DNA of 64,000 bases from Hemicordylus capensis (Eukaryota; Chordata; Lepidosauria; Squamata; Cordylidae), in NCBI RefSeq assembly GCF_027244095.1, contig NC_069661.1, positions 174,514,501 to 174,578,500 of the forward strand, written 5' to 3'. Each line of letters starts with the position of its first letter. The first letter of the stretch is position 1. Positions 47,411 to 58,749 of this stretch are shown here, piece by piece. The notes below the pieces were generated by a model. The model had not been told where the DNA came from. It did not search any database and worked only from the letters and a program-made list of their open reading frames with translations. Made by a program: the position numbers and the translations under genes.

Positions 47411-49800
47411 TGGCCCAGTTATTTATATAAGCAGAAAGGTCACATCTATCTAATATAGCTGTTTAGAACATTTCTACCCCATCTTTCAGTCCTGGGACTT
47501 CCGCCTGCTCCTCAAGACTGCCTACATTAAAAAAATTAAAATTAATTTAACCAGGAATTAAATTGAACCAGAATTTTTTAAAAAACTACTTATTAGAAAA
47601 ATGTCAACTTCCATCTTATAGAAGGCCAAATTCTTGTTAAAACAAATACATTTTTGCCACTTGCCAAGAGAAATGTATCAAAGTACATCAAACATCCTCA
47701 AAATGTATAAATACAAATACATATATATAAGACAGCAAGTATACTCTGACAATAAACAGGAAGCAATTCTAAGGATCCCATTACAACCACATGTGGGGTC
47801 TCTAAATCAAATTCTCCCACTCAGGGCCAAACTAGATGTGACATGCAACACGTCATCCTCTTTCTTGGGGGAGGGGGAGGTGTTTCTTTAATACAGCAGC
47901 CCAGCAGCTGCAGGAAAGCCCTGAAACCCCCAAGAGAGATGGCGATGTATTTGTCATGTCTAGTTTGGCACATTCCTCTTTTTCGCCTTTTATTGCTGAG
48001 GAAGTGATGAGGATCCAAGATTTTTTTTTTTTTTTGCCTTAAAAAATGCACATCTATTTAATAGAATAAACATGGAATCTCACAGTATGGAAGGTGTCAT
48101 TCAAATGTAAGTGTAGACATGAAAGGAACTTATTGGCATGATATGAACCATTGCCCTGGCAAAGAAATGTGCAGGATTGGGTACAAGGATTATTGTGCTG
48201 GTGTATTGGCACAACTAGTGGCAGTGCAACATTACTGACAAAGCAATCCCAGGCTGATGCATCTGTGCAGGACTTAACTCTTCTGCACTATTGGTAGGCA
48301 CCTTGTCATCCTGGCATACAAAATCCTTCTATAGATAGACATGGTTGGAATAATGCTATTGTAGGAGCTGGTCAGTAGATGACGCATAAAATGTCCCAGT
48401 GCTATCTGATACATTGTAATACACAGGCTGTGTTCTCACAGCCACAGAGAGGCTCAGTGAAAGTGTTAACCACGGCCACCAAGTTCCGTGTGCTCCCACG
48501 GAGTATGATGTGGGAACCTAGAATTCCTGGACAACCTGGTCAAACTGCTGTGGTTAAACAGCATTTAACTAGAATAGATAAGACTCTGATCCTGGTTATC
48601 AATCTTGTTTAAAGGCTGTTTAACCATAGTTGTTTGACCACAATGCCCATAAATGCCAAATTCTCATCTTACACTTGGCGGGAGCATGCAGGGCACAGTG
48701 ATAATGGTTAACTCTTTATAACTGTGGTTATAAGAATGAGGCCCAATTACAACGGGATTATAACTGACAGATTTGGCACACTTGCATCACACAGGGCATA
48801 TTGCATTACCAGTTGACAGTATACAATGATCATAATTTTATTTCAAAATTATGTAACTTCTTTCTCTCCCTCTTCCCCCACACCCTTTCATTACTCTTCA
48901 GCCAAGGCATTTTCATACTTGGTTTCAACCATAAGGGCTAGATGCTTATCTTTTAAAAAGCATTCAAGCTGAATGGATGCAGTAATAAACAAACAAACAA
49001 ACAAACAAACAAATGTATGTATGTTGCAATGAATTCAGAGACAACTCCCTCTATAGAAAAGATACGTAAAGTAAGTCAGGCAACTGGCAGTGCTGAGATA
49101 GGAATGATGGGGATAAGGGCTAGCAATTCAAAGGAGAAGGACAGTGCTATTATTAGATGGAGTCCTTTGCACCAAATGAATCATACAATTTACAATAACG
49201 TGTAATTAACATTAAAATACTTGTCTATAAATGGTTGAATTTCAGATATGAACTGATGTTGTGTAGTATCCTAAAGTGCTATAAATACTAGGTATTTACC
49301 ACCACCACCACCACCATCACCACTGAATCTGTATCCTACATAAGGTGCAAATGTATGTTCATTGACATGATTCAGGGAGGGTGGGTCACACATGGATACA
49401 TCAGTTGCTTGATGTATACACACATGGAGGCCAAATTGCTTATTTTGTGTCACATTTTGGTCCAGTTACACAGAAATGTTATGCAATATAGAGATAATTA
49501 TCAACACAGAATATATATCCTAGTATAAGACTCTGTGGCTCTCCATTTGTGGCACATGGTTTCTATTTGCTGAATGTAAGTTTGCTGTATGAATAATTAC
49601 AATATCATGGTTGCTTTAATGGTGACAGCGATTCAGATTTCATTGTTATCTGCTGGATGCTGGATGGAGCTTTTGCCTTCATACTGGAAGTTTTCACAGT
49701 AATGCTATCAGACTGAAGGCCTTTGGAGAACAGAGTAACATAGTTAACAAGCCATAGCTCCTATTAATAGACCGGAGTCCCTTTTGCAATGTCAACTGTA
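47411..49800. other. Upstream flank of PPP1R3A without recognised coding
   Basis: Holds a poly-T run at 48020-48036, (AAAC)n near 48986-49012 and (CCA)n at 49300-49320. No promoter elements could be fixed. A cAG after CTTGTTTCAAATCACAG at about 49827 looks like a splice acceptor, so an upstream non-coding exon is possible. Confidence 0.4.
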
Positions 49801-49888
49801 ATATTAATCCTTGTTTCAAATCACAGGGTCTCAAATATCAGCTGCCACTAGTCAGGCAGGTCTCTATCGGTTTATATCAGAGAACCCA

Positions 49889-50685
49889 ATGGAGTCTTTT
49901 GAAGAACCTGGTCATATTAGTAGGGAGAACTTATTAGAAGTTCCTACTTTAAGTGATTCTCTTTCAGAAGATGAAGATGTCAAAGTTACACTTCAGTCTC
50001 GTTTCTCCCCCAGCCCCCGAAGACGGAATTCAGATTCTTCTGAAGAAATGGAGCCAGAAGCTCCATCTACCATCGCAAGAAAAGTTTCATTTGCTGATGC
50101 ATTTGGGTTTGAACTTGTATCTGTCAAAGAGTTTGATACCTGGGAGGTTTCAACTACATTACCAAATGAAGACTTAGAAGATGAAGTTGTGCCTGTGGAG
50201 GAATTCTATTTATCTCCACTGTTTATACCAGCCACCACACAAGAAGAGCTTTTGCAAAAAGTGCGTGCACAGAAAGTATGGCTAGAGTCCATAGAGTTTC
50301 TACCAGGGATAACATGTATGACGGGCATAATTCGTGTTCTGAATGTATCCTTTCAAAAGCTGGTATACGTTCGAATGTCTTTGGACAGCTGGCTAACTTA
50401 TTATGACATCTTAGCAGAGTATGTGCCTAATTCTTGTGATGGTGAAACTGACCAGTTCTTGTTCAAGATTTCATTGGTTCCTCCTTATCAGAGAGATGGT
50501 GCTAAGGTTGAATTTTGTATACGTTATGAGACATCTGTGGGAATATTTTGGGCAAACAACAACAACCATAATTATATTTTGATATGCCATAAAAAGGAAA
50601 CTGCACCACCAGTTGAGGATAATAAACTCCAGGAAGAAGAAGTTACCAATAAACAAGTCAAAGGCTGCTTAAAGACACAGAGCAG
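49889..50685 (+). CDS. PPP1R3A: PPP1R3A coding exon 1 (glycogen-targeting subunit 3A of protein phosphatase 1), partial gene
   Basis: This exon encodes the first 265 residues of the muscle subunit that brings PP1 catalytic subunit to glycogen, where PP1 activates glycogen synthase. Seen: the ATG at 49889 opens MESFEEPGHISRENLLEVP, close to the human start. RRRNSDS (Ser48) and ARKVSF (Ser67) sit at the two known PKA sites, and KVSF at 65-68 is the RVxF-type PP1-docking motif. A CBM21 glycogen-binding domain spans about 124-232, with LNVSFQKLVYVRMS, CDGETDQF, KVEFCIRYET and WANNNNHNY. The exon stops at AGCAG|GTGAGG, a consensus donor, after the GCLK motif, as I recall for the human exon. The frame stays open 78 bases upstream of the ATG, but homology begins at the ATG. 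Known: the full protein is about 1,100 residues with a C-terminal membrane anchor, so most of it is outside the window. No damage is seen. Confidence 0.96.
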
Positions 50686-50691
50686 GTGAGG
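50686..50691 (+). other. PPP1R3A: Splice donor of PPP1R3A exon 1
   Basis: GTGAGG follows AGCAG. Reading on would meet an in-frame TGA at once, and the coding homology stops here, so this is an exon boundary and not the end of the protein. Confidence 0.85.
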
Positions 50692-51958
50692 CTTCATATT
50701 ACCTTTATTTACTCTTCATGATATAAAACGTGCTTTCATTATTCCAAATGAGACATTTCCCATCTCCTCATAGAAGCAGATATTTTAAATCACTTTTCAG
50801 TGTCTGTAGGTTCCCCCCACCTTCAAATCACATTTTCACCTAGTGGTGTTGCCATTGAAAGGACTTCCTTGCTTTCGTGCTGATTTAAATAAAATGTACA
50901 TAATTACAGTGTATTCTGCAGAGAAATTATCTCTGAGGAAATTTAATTAGTCTGGGATAGAATATTGCCAATTTGACTATTAACAAAATGGTATGATAGT
51001 CATAGAGGTGAATCAGCTTATTAAATAGCTATTAATGTAGAGTATAGTTGTATTTTGATTTCAGCAACATATCATTTTATTTAATTGTAGAAGTTGACTA
51101 TAAACCTGACTGGTTGTTGTATAGTCTCAAGAGTCTAAAGGAGCTTATTGACAAATAAAAAATGTGTAATTTTTTGTAAAGGGCCACAAGCCTTTAATAT
51201 GATTTCTGTTTCCGTATATTTGTCACAATAGAACCCTGGTCATCAACTAGTTTGCGTAGAGAGCACTCTGAGTTGGAAGTGAGAGACATGTCGCCATTAT
51301 CCAGCTGATCTGCTGCCTAGACTAGTGGGCCAGCAATTTCTGTTGTCATGGAGACCAGTTTCTCCATTTCTGTTTCATTTGTAGGTTGGCAGCTTGAGGG
51401 GCAGGCAGCACCCTCAGTTATCCAAATTTAGTCCAGGACTATCCTAAGTGTTTGTGAAAGTACTCCATGGCTTCAAGAACTTTCCATGAACGGAAGGATT
51501 GTTGTGCTCATGCAAGCAGTCCTTCTGCAAGCAGAAAAGGTCCTTGCATGAATGCAGCTCTCCTTCTGTCCATGGAAAGAGTTTTCAGCCCTGGAGCGCC
51601 TCCACACAAACACTTAAGAAACAACCCAACGTAAATATATTGAGGGATTTATTATACAGAAATATAGAAACGTCATGAAATAAATAATTTGATATAGATT
51701 TTGCTTGCCATTGAAAAAGACAAGAATTGAGGGTAGGGTTTGTTTGGTTGCTGTCAGCTGGATGATACTTTTTCCTGCTTGTTACTGTGGATATTTTGAT
51801 AGGAAATCTGTCTCCACAGGTTGGAAAAAGTCATTAATGTAGACGAAACATTGGGTCTATAATTGTATACATATTGGCATATCTCAGAGGGCTCACTTGT
51901 ATATTTGCACAATTGTAAATTTAGGGATCATCTTCTCCATCCATTGGAACCTACTTTG

Positions 51959-52226
51959 TAAAGGTAAGAGGTAAAGTGTGCCGTCGAATCGGTTTCGACT
52001 CCTGGTGACCACAGAGCCCTGTGGTTATCTTTGGTAGAATACAGGAGGGGTTTGCCATTGCCATCTCCCACACAGTAGGAAATGATGCCTTTCAGCATCT
52101 TCCTGTATCGCTGCTGCCCGACATAGGTGTTTCCCATAGTCTGGGAAACATACCAGCGGGAATTTGAACTGGTAACCTCTGGCTTGAAAATCAAGTCATT
52201 TCCCCACTGCGCCATTAGGTGGCTGA
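51959..52226 (-). mobile_element. tRNA-derived SINE (CACCTAATGG family), copy 3
   Basis: Minus strand: AGCCACCTAATGGCGCAGTG at the start, CAGCGATACAGGAAGATGCT in the body and CAGGAGTCGAAACCGATTCG near the end, then CACTTTACCTCTTACC. This is the best-kept copy. Confidence 0.88.
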
Positions 52227-52580
52227 CCTGTTATTTTATCACGCACACACACATCACATAGTTGCCTTCTCAATTGCAAAATGGTCCATTTGTCATGAAA
52301 GAGGGATTTAAAAGAATAAAACCTGTATTGTGAAAGATATACAGCTGACAGTCAAGCTATAGTACAGCGTTATGATCTATCTCAAAGAAAGGATGTGTAG
52401 TAAGTGGTAGGCATAACTAGTCAGGAATAGTCATTGATAATAGATTCTGATGTTCATACCAGAGTAAACATTTTCAGAAGCACAGATATAAACATGAAAT
52501 GTGAATGAGGCCCTGTCATCACAGCTTCTGCTTCTCTCCTCCCTGAAATAATGATGTTCTGCAAATATGCTGCTATATAA

Positions 52581-52797
52581 GAGCCGGTGTGGTATAGTGG
52601 CTAGAGTGCTGGACTAGGGCTGCAGAGACCCGAGTTCAAATCCCCATTCAGCCATGATGCTAGCTGGGTGACTCTGGGCCAGTCACCTCTCTCTTAGCCT
52701 TACCTACTTCACAGGGTTGCTGTGAGGAGAAACTTAAGTATGTAGTACACCGCTCTGGGCTCCTTGGAGGAAGAGCGGGATATAAAATATAAATAAT
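52581..52797 (+). mobile_element. Sauria-type SINE, full length
   Basis: GAGCCGGTGTGGTATAGTGG, CGAGTTCAAATCCCCATTC, CTCTGGGCCAGTCACCTCTC, GAGGAAGAGCGGGATATAAA and an A/T-rich end. Both Pol III boxes are readable. Confidence 0.88.
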
Positions 52798-52910
52798 AAA
52801 AAATAATAAATTTTGCCAAACAGCAATAGTCCCTAATTGTGCTGTGTAAGTTTAAAGTATTACACAGCTCATCAGAAGGATATCTTTATTCACTGAGCAT
52901 CTCACTAATG

Positions 52911-53136
52911 TGAGCCACCTAATGGTGCAGTGGGGAAATGCTTGACTAATAAGCAGAAGGTTGCCTGTTCGAATCCCTGCTGATACTATATTGGGCAGCA
53001 GTGATATATTCTGAAAGGCATCATCTCACAATGTGCGGGAGAAGGCAATGGTAAATCCCTCCTACCAAAAGAAAACCACAGGGCTCTTTCGGTGCCAGGA
53101 GTCGAAATTGACATGACGGCACACTTTACTTTATCT
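52911..53136 (+). mobile_element. tRNA-derived SINE (CACCTAATGG family), copy 4
   Basis: GAGCCACCTAATGGTGCAGT, GTTCGAATCCCTGC, AGGCAATGGTAAATCCCTCC and GCCAGGAGTCGAAATTGACA. The body is shortened after the B box. Confidence 0.85.
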
Positions 53137-54470
53137 CACTAAGGCCAGCCATGACTATTGAAAGCTGGAGCACACATTACTTCTGCCATGGAAAAGCAGC
53201 ATCACCTTATTCTCTACCTCTCCAATTGTAAAGTTTCAGCACACCTACTGTGTGGAACGTAGCAATAGTATAGTAAGTAATATGGATAAAGTATCACACC
53301 ACAGGAAGAGAGGGGCTGGTATTCAAGAAACACACCTCCAAAACTTCCTGCCTCATGCAGAAGTACCTTTGCAGTTCTTTGGATCCCAGTCCAAATCTCT
53401 AAGGTAAGAATACCTCTGTATTCTATCCAGCCAACCAGCACAACCTGCCACACTATGACCATGAAAGGTCTGTATAGTGTGAATTAAGGTCAGGAATCCA
53501 CACCTGCTGATCCACCAGTTATGACCCTAGTGGGCATTTCAGTAGCAGACATTTATATAGACTTGGATATGAGTCTAAGGATTCTAAGGATAAGAGGATT
53601 GGAAATTTATATCCTAATTTAAGGACTCTCTGAGGTCCAAAGTAAAGGAGACACTGGCATACGTGTCCTTTCACATCTGCCCTGTTAACATATATGTTTA
53701 TGTCTTTAATGTGGAAGCATCTAAGATTTCATGACCCCTCAGATTCTTCCTCAGAAAGATCCTCTGTAACATGGAATCTTCTAAACTGCTATGCCAAACT
53801 GAAGCTGGATAGCTACCACCTTACCTAATTTATGATTCTCTGGAACTAACAGAGTGACAACTGCCTACTAATACCAATGACATCATATTACAAATCTTGC
53901 AAACAGAGAGGAGAGAGCACCAATACTTTGTGGGGGGAAAACCCATATATTGTTAAAAACACTACTGTTAAGAATCTACTGTTAAGAGCAGTAGATGTTA
54001 GTCTCTCTATTTTTAATAATGGGCTACAAAACCCTCTCAGATTACGTGTACCTTCAAGGAGTCATTCAAAAGCCCACAGTGCACAGGCAACATTTAATTT
54101 GACACATTATTTGTAGACCTTAACATTAACAATCTGAAGTCTCTTTAGCTAGCCTTAGTAGTCAGCTATCTGATCCTAGGCAGTCCAGCCCCTCTGTGAC
54201 ATCACAGTAGCTCAGTCTATGGCAGCTAGAGAGGCTGTGGCTCCTTCTCCCCCAGGGCCTTTTTGGGTGGTGGGCAGTGGAGACAATTGCCCTGGGCCCA
54301 ATGTATGGGGTGGGGGAGGGAGGGATATCCAAAGTATGGGTCAGTGTTTGAAATGATCAGATTGATCCTTTTTATTCAAGGCAGTAAAACTAATTATTAA
54401 ACTATAACCCCAGGTTCAAGAGTTATTTCAGTATTTTGGGTTATTACATTGACACAGGGATGCAGTGGAT

Positions 54471-54702
54471 GGCATACTATGCAACTCTACACACGTGGTG
54501 GAATGTAACATTTGCACAGTAAGAACGCATATAATGGCCACACTGTCACACAACTCTGCACATTTGTGTTTGTGCAACACTGCTCTTGCACAACTGCACA
54601 ATAGCACAACACAATTTGTGCAATTTGTACTTGCACAACAGCGCTCTTGCACAACTGCACAAATGTTACATTCCATCATATAACATTGCACAGTATGTCA
54701 GC
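54471..54702. mobile_element. Foldback element with GCACAA-rich core
   Basis: TGGAATGTAACATTTGCACA at 54499 is mirrored by TGCACAAATGTTACATTCCA at 54656, and GGCATACTATGCAA by TTGCACAGTATGTC. The loop is built of CTTGCACAACTGCACAA-type repeats. Confidence 0.65.
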
Positions 54703-54820
54703 CAGAGAAAAATATCAGGGCCTCTCAGTATCTTAAAAAGACCCTACTCTCCCCAGTTCATAGATTATGTAGCTACTTGCTGTCAGAATACACTCACTGC
54801 TTGTGGGCAATAAACATGAA

Positions 54821-55048
54821 AGAGCCAGCGTGGTGTAGTGGTTAGAGTGCTGGACTAGGACCGGAGAGACCCAAGTTCAACTCTCAATTCAGCCATGATA
54901 CTAGCTGGGTGACTCTGGGCCAGTCACTTCTCTCTCAGCCTAACCAACTTCACAGGGTTGTTGTGAGGAGAAACTCAAGTATGTAGTACACCACTCTGGG
55001 CTCCTTGGAGGAAGAGCGGGATATAAAATGTAAATGAAAATAATAATG
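54821..55048 (+). mobile_element. Sauria-type SINE, full length
   Basis: AGAGCCAGCGTGGTGTAGTG, AAGTTCAACTCTCAATTCAG, GGGTTGTTGTGAGGAGAAAC, GGAGGAAGAGCGGGATATAA and an AAAATAATAATG end. Confidence 0.9.
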
Positions 55049-55349
55049 TTACTAACCAGCACACATAAGAACAAGAGGATGTATCTTCAAGAAGTGTGTT
55101 TAGGATTGAGGTGCCAGTCTACCAGTACTTTTAAAAAACTTGAGCCATGAGATGGAGTGTTGGTTTTGGATGTGACAGATCCAGGTTCATTTCCTTTTTT
55201 AGCCCTTAAGCTATATAGATGGTATTCTGCAAGTTACTCTCTCTCAGTCTAAGGTTTCTTACAGGGTTGTTGTGAACACAAACTAGACAATATTGCAATG
55301 TGTTTTGTTTACTGAAAAAAATTAAAGAGATGAATACATTAAATAATGT

Positions 55350-55665
55350 CAGTGGCTGATATTCAAAGCAAGGAAGCACCAGTGCAGTGTGAGAGCAACC
55401 TAACAGAACTTCTGAGTGAACTGTATCAGTGTACTGGCGATCCATGCTCTCTCGTTCTGCAGGAAGCCCTCTGTGCCACCCAAAACATGTCCTCGAGGGC
55501 TGTGTAACCCTTAAGGACATATTTTCAGGTGACAGCAAGGGCTTCTTGGGGAAGGAGATTGTGTCAAAAATTGCCACTTCCCCACTGCATCGGTGCAGTT
55601 TGTAAGTTCTGTTAAGCTGTTCTCTTGCTATACCAGTGCTTCCTTGCTCTGAATATCAGCCACTG
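55350..55665. mobile_element. hAT-like MITE with inverted repeats of about 60 bp
   Basis: CAGTGGCTGATATTCAAAGC, then AAGGAAGCAC is mirrored by GTGCTTCCTTGCTCTGAATA, then TCAGCCACTG. Length is 316 bp. CAGTGGC ends suit hAT, but the flanks show no matching 8-bp duplication. Confidence 0.8.
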
Positions 55666-57379
55666 TGGCTGAGAGATCATGTTGCACCATCCAACACCCA
55701 GCTGCTCCCCATCAAAGCGTTAATCTGGTTCAGTCATGTTTGATCCTGCAATGATGTCAGCCATAGATGCTGGCAAACAGTAGACTGAGCCAGAAGTTGG
55801 GAAGTGGTCTGGCTGGCCCCCAACAGGAACAGAGAGTAAATGCTCAGCTGGGGAAGGGCTGCCAATCCTCACTGCTCTCAAAAGTGGCTGAGATGTAGTG
55901 GGGGAGGAGAAGTGGACAGAAGTGAGTACAGACTATCATGACTTCCTCAGTTCACAGGAGACCTTATTATCTAGAGACTAGCAAACTGTCCCAGATGGTT
56001 CATGTGGTTGTGCAGACATTTAGAAATATGATCGCTGCATCTGCAAAAGCCTTAGAGAGATCCAAACTTGTAGCAAAAGTAAAGGGTTGTTGTATTCTAT
56101 CTAGTAATATTTTATGTTTTGTTATTTAGAAGTTTGTCCCAGTGGAGATCCTGTCGAGAGTGCGGGGGGGGGGAGTCAAAAAGAAAGAAGGAGGAGGAAA
56201 GACAGTTGTTCTGAATAAAGTCTAAGTTATATTACTTTGTGTTTATGGGGGAAGCAGTTATAAGACAGGAGTGTCAGCAGAGTTAGGTTCTGAAGAAACC
56301 ACTTGGAGTCATAATTCATAACTATAAGAAACTTTACTTGACAAAAGGAAAAATGTAGCTAGATTACATGTCAGTTTTGGATGGAGAGAAAAGTCTGCGT
56401 GCCTACCTGACATAAAGCAGGTCTACAGATAATCCATTTACATATGAATTTTAATTTTTTTAAAATTTATTTTTCAGATTTGTAGACTGCCCCAAGCTTC
56501 TGTCTCTGGGCAGTTAACAACAGCCCCCCACCTTCTTCAGGTCTAAAGGAGGATTAACCTTGACTTTCTGGCTGGAAATAATCCAACGGCCATTGCCATT
56601 TCTACCAAGGGGAACATTTTTTACATAACAGTATAACGCTGGGATGTATGTGGTGGACTCGCATTATTGAAAACTGGCAGGGAGAATGCTTTTAACTTGG
56701 GCTTCTCTTGACATGCTTGCTTTATACATGCTGGGAGATTTAGAGTTAGGGGTTCCTTTAACATGCAAACCCCCTGTGGGCATTCTGAGGTTGTAAATTT
56801 CTATGATGACTATCCCAGGAACTTTTATTAAATCTTTGAACCAGTTGTTTGAGGGGTGGAGTCTTTATGTCTTGCATGACTACTTGGCTTGTGCAGGGCC
56901 CCCAGTCATGTCCGTACACACATAATGCCCTTCCCTTACTTTTCCTGCCACCAGTCTGTTCCTTGCTCCCAGGATAAAATTTAGGCACAAGCTTAGTAAG
57001 CAACATCTTAGGGCCTCACATTATGAGGGGCTTCTGAATACAAAAAGATTGATTAAATTTCAAGTTTTCAATGAATTTTCATTTCAAGGCATTTCTAAAG
57101 CAAATAGGTTTATTGAAAGCTAACTGTTTTTGTTAGATTATTAGATTGCCAGAGTATTTTTGCCAGATAAAACAAATTATTATCTCTATTTGTGTTGTCC
57201 CTTTTGTCCATAGCATTACAAAATAATATTTGTTAAGGTAATCCTGTGGGGCCTTTTAAGTTTGACATAGTTTAGGGCCTCAGTATGTCATAATCTGGCC
57301 CTGGCCCTTGTATTTTTATAGAATACAAAATTCTATAAAAACTCATGTACTGGATATAGAACAAAATATATAAACTGAG

Positions 57380-57475
57380 GATGTAATTCTGTCCTAAACA
57401 CATGTATCTGGGAATATATCCCATTGAACCCTATTTTGAGTAGAAATGAGTAGGATTGCGCTGGGAGTGAGATGC
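57380..57475. mobile_element. MITE-like scrap (family of 6680-6875)
   Basis: ATGTAATTCTGTCCTAAACA, ATCCCATTGAACCCTATTTT and GAGTAGGATTGCGCTGGGAG follow the same loose palindrome. It lies just outside the hAT fossil. Confidence 0.45.
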
Positions 57476-58412
57476 AAAACACAGGATGATTTTGTTTTTA
57501 GTTGACCTGTTATGTTTACTATCCTCTGTACATGTTGGTGGTAGAAATGTGCAAATCAATTCAAGTTGAATCAAACTGGGTGCCCGGCCTGCTAGGCTCT
57601 CTCTGCTTTCCTTTTTCTGTGTGTTTTTTTTTTAATTGTTTGGGTGGGTGCCCACCTGCTGGCACCCTCCCGCCTGTCCTCCCAGCTGTTGAGGCCTGAT
57701 GTCTGCTTGGCCCAGATTGCCTCCAAGAACAACACCTGGCAGACTCCAGCTGAAGACACTGGAACAGAAACCCCCAGCTGAAGATGCTGGAAGGTGAGAG
57801 CTCCCCCACATGGTCAGATTACTAGAACTTAGAGTTCTTTAAATAAGGCCTAGTTTGGGAGAGGGAGCTGAGGTATGTAGTGGCAGGACTGTAGGAAAGG
57901 AGGGGTGGGCTTGGGTTAGAAAGGCCAATCCCCTGCCCTTTGCCTTCTCTTCCCTTAGACTTGCCCGGTTGTTGCTCAGTCCCATTAAAAAAAAGCTTCC
58001 ACTCCCAAATAAAGTCTGCTTCTTTATTTGTGAGGATGTAATTTTTTAATCTTCTGTGTGTGCACCACGGTGCTATAGATAGTGCTGTGTGTGGCACACA
58101 GAGCAAAATAAACCACTCCTGGGCCGACACCCCCTTAAAGGTGCTTCTTCTCCCCCCACATCAGAATTAGGGCTTAATTTTTTAAAAATAAAACCCAAAG
58201 ATGTCTGGGAAGGTGTGAAGCAGAGCCAGGTACAGAGTGGCAGGTAGAGGGAGTGATGGTGCTGCTGTTTGTGTTGTGGGTGATGGTGAGAGGGGCCTAC
58301 CCCCACAAGTCGCCCACAGCACTGATGTGGTTGCATGCAGGCTATCCTATCTGGAGGGGCCTGGCACTGCAGCACAGCTGCCTGTGGCAGCTGAGGTGGA
58401 TGTAGCGGGGAG

Positions 58413-58581
58413 CAGGGGTGTAGTTAGGGGAGAGTGGGCCCATGTTCACCCTGCTCCCTGGTGACCCCTTGGAGGGGGAGAAATAATGAAGAAAATAGGG
58501 AGGGGTGGACCTGCGAGGCCCTCAGGAGCTGGAGGACCTGGGTTCTTTGGTCCCATCTGCTCAATTATAGCTACACCCCTG
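58413..58581. mobile_element. hAT MITE (CAGGGGTGTAG family) nested in the hAT fossil
   Basis: CAGGGGTGTAGTTA mirrors TAGCTACACCCCTG. Length is 169 bp. Flanks GCGGGGAG (58405-58412) and GTGGGGAG (58582-58589) agree at 7 of 8. Confidence 0.85.
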
Positions 58582-58749
58582 GTGGGGAGGTTCTCCCCTG
58601 TCAGGGAAGAAGCTCTTCTTCCTGTGGCAGCAGAGGAGAAGATGTCATCAACTGCTAGCTCAGCCAGATTTCTCTCTCCATCCATCTCCATGGTGGAGAA
58701 CGCCAACTTCCACTGGCTGCTCTGACTCTCCCCCCCCCCACTACAACAT

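Noticed and set aside
49811-49888. Upstream extension of the PPP1R3A frame by 26 codons
   Set aside because: It has no ATG at its start and homology to PPP1R3A begins at the ATG at 49889.
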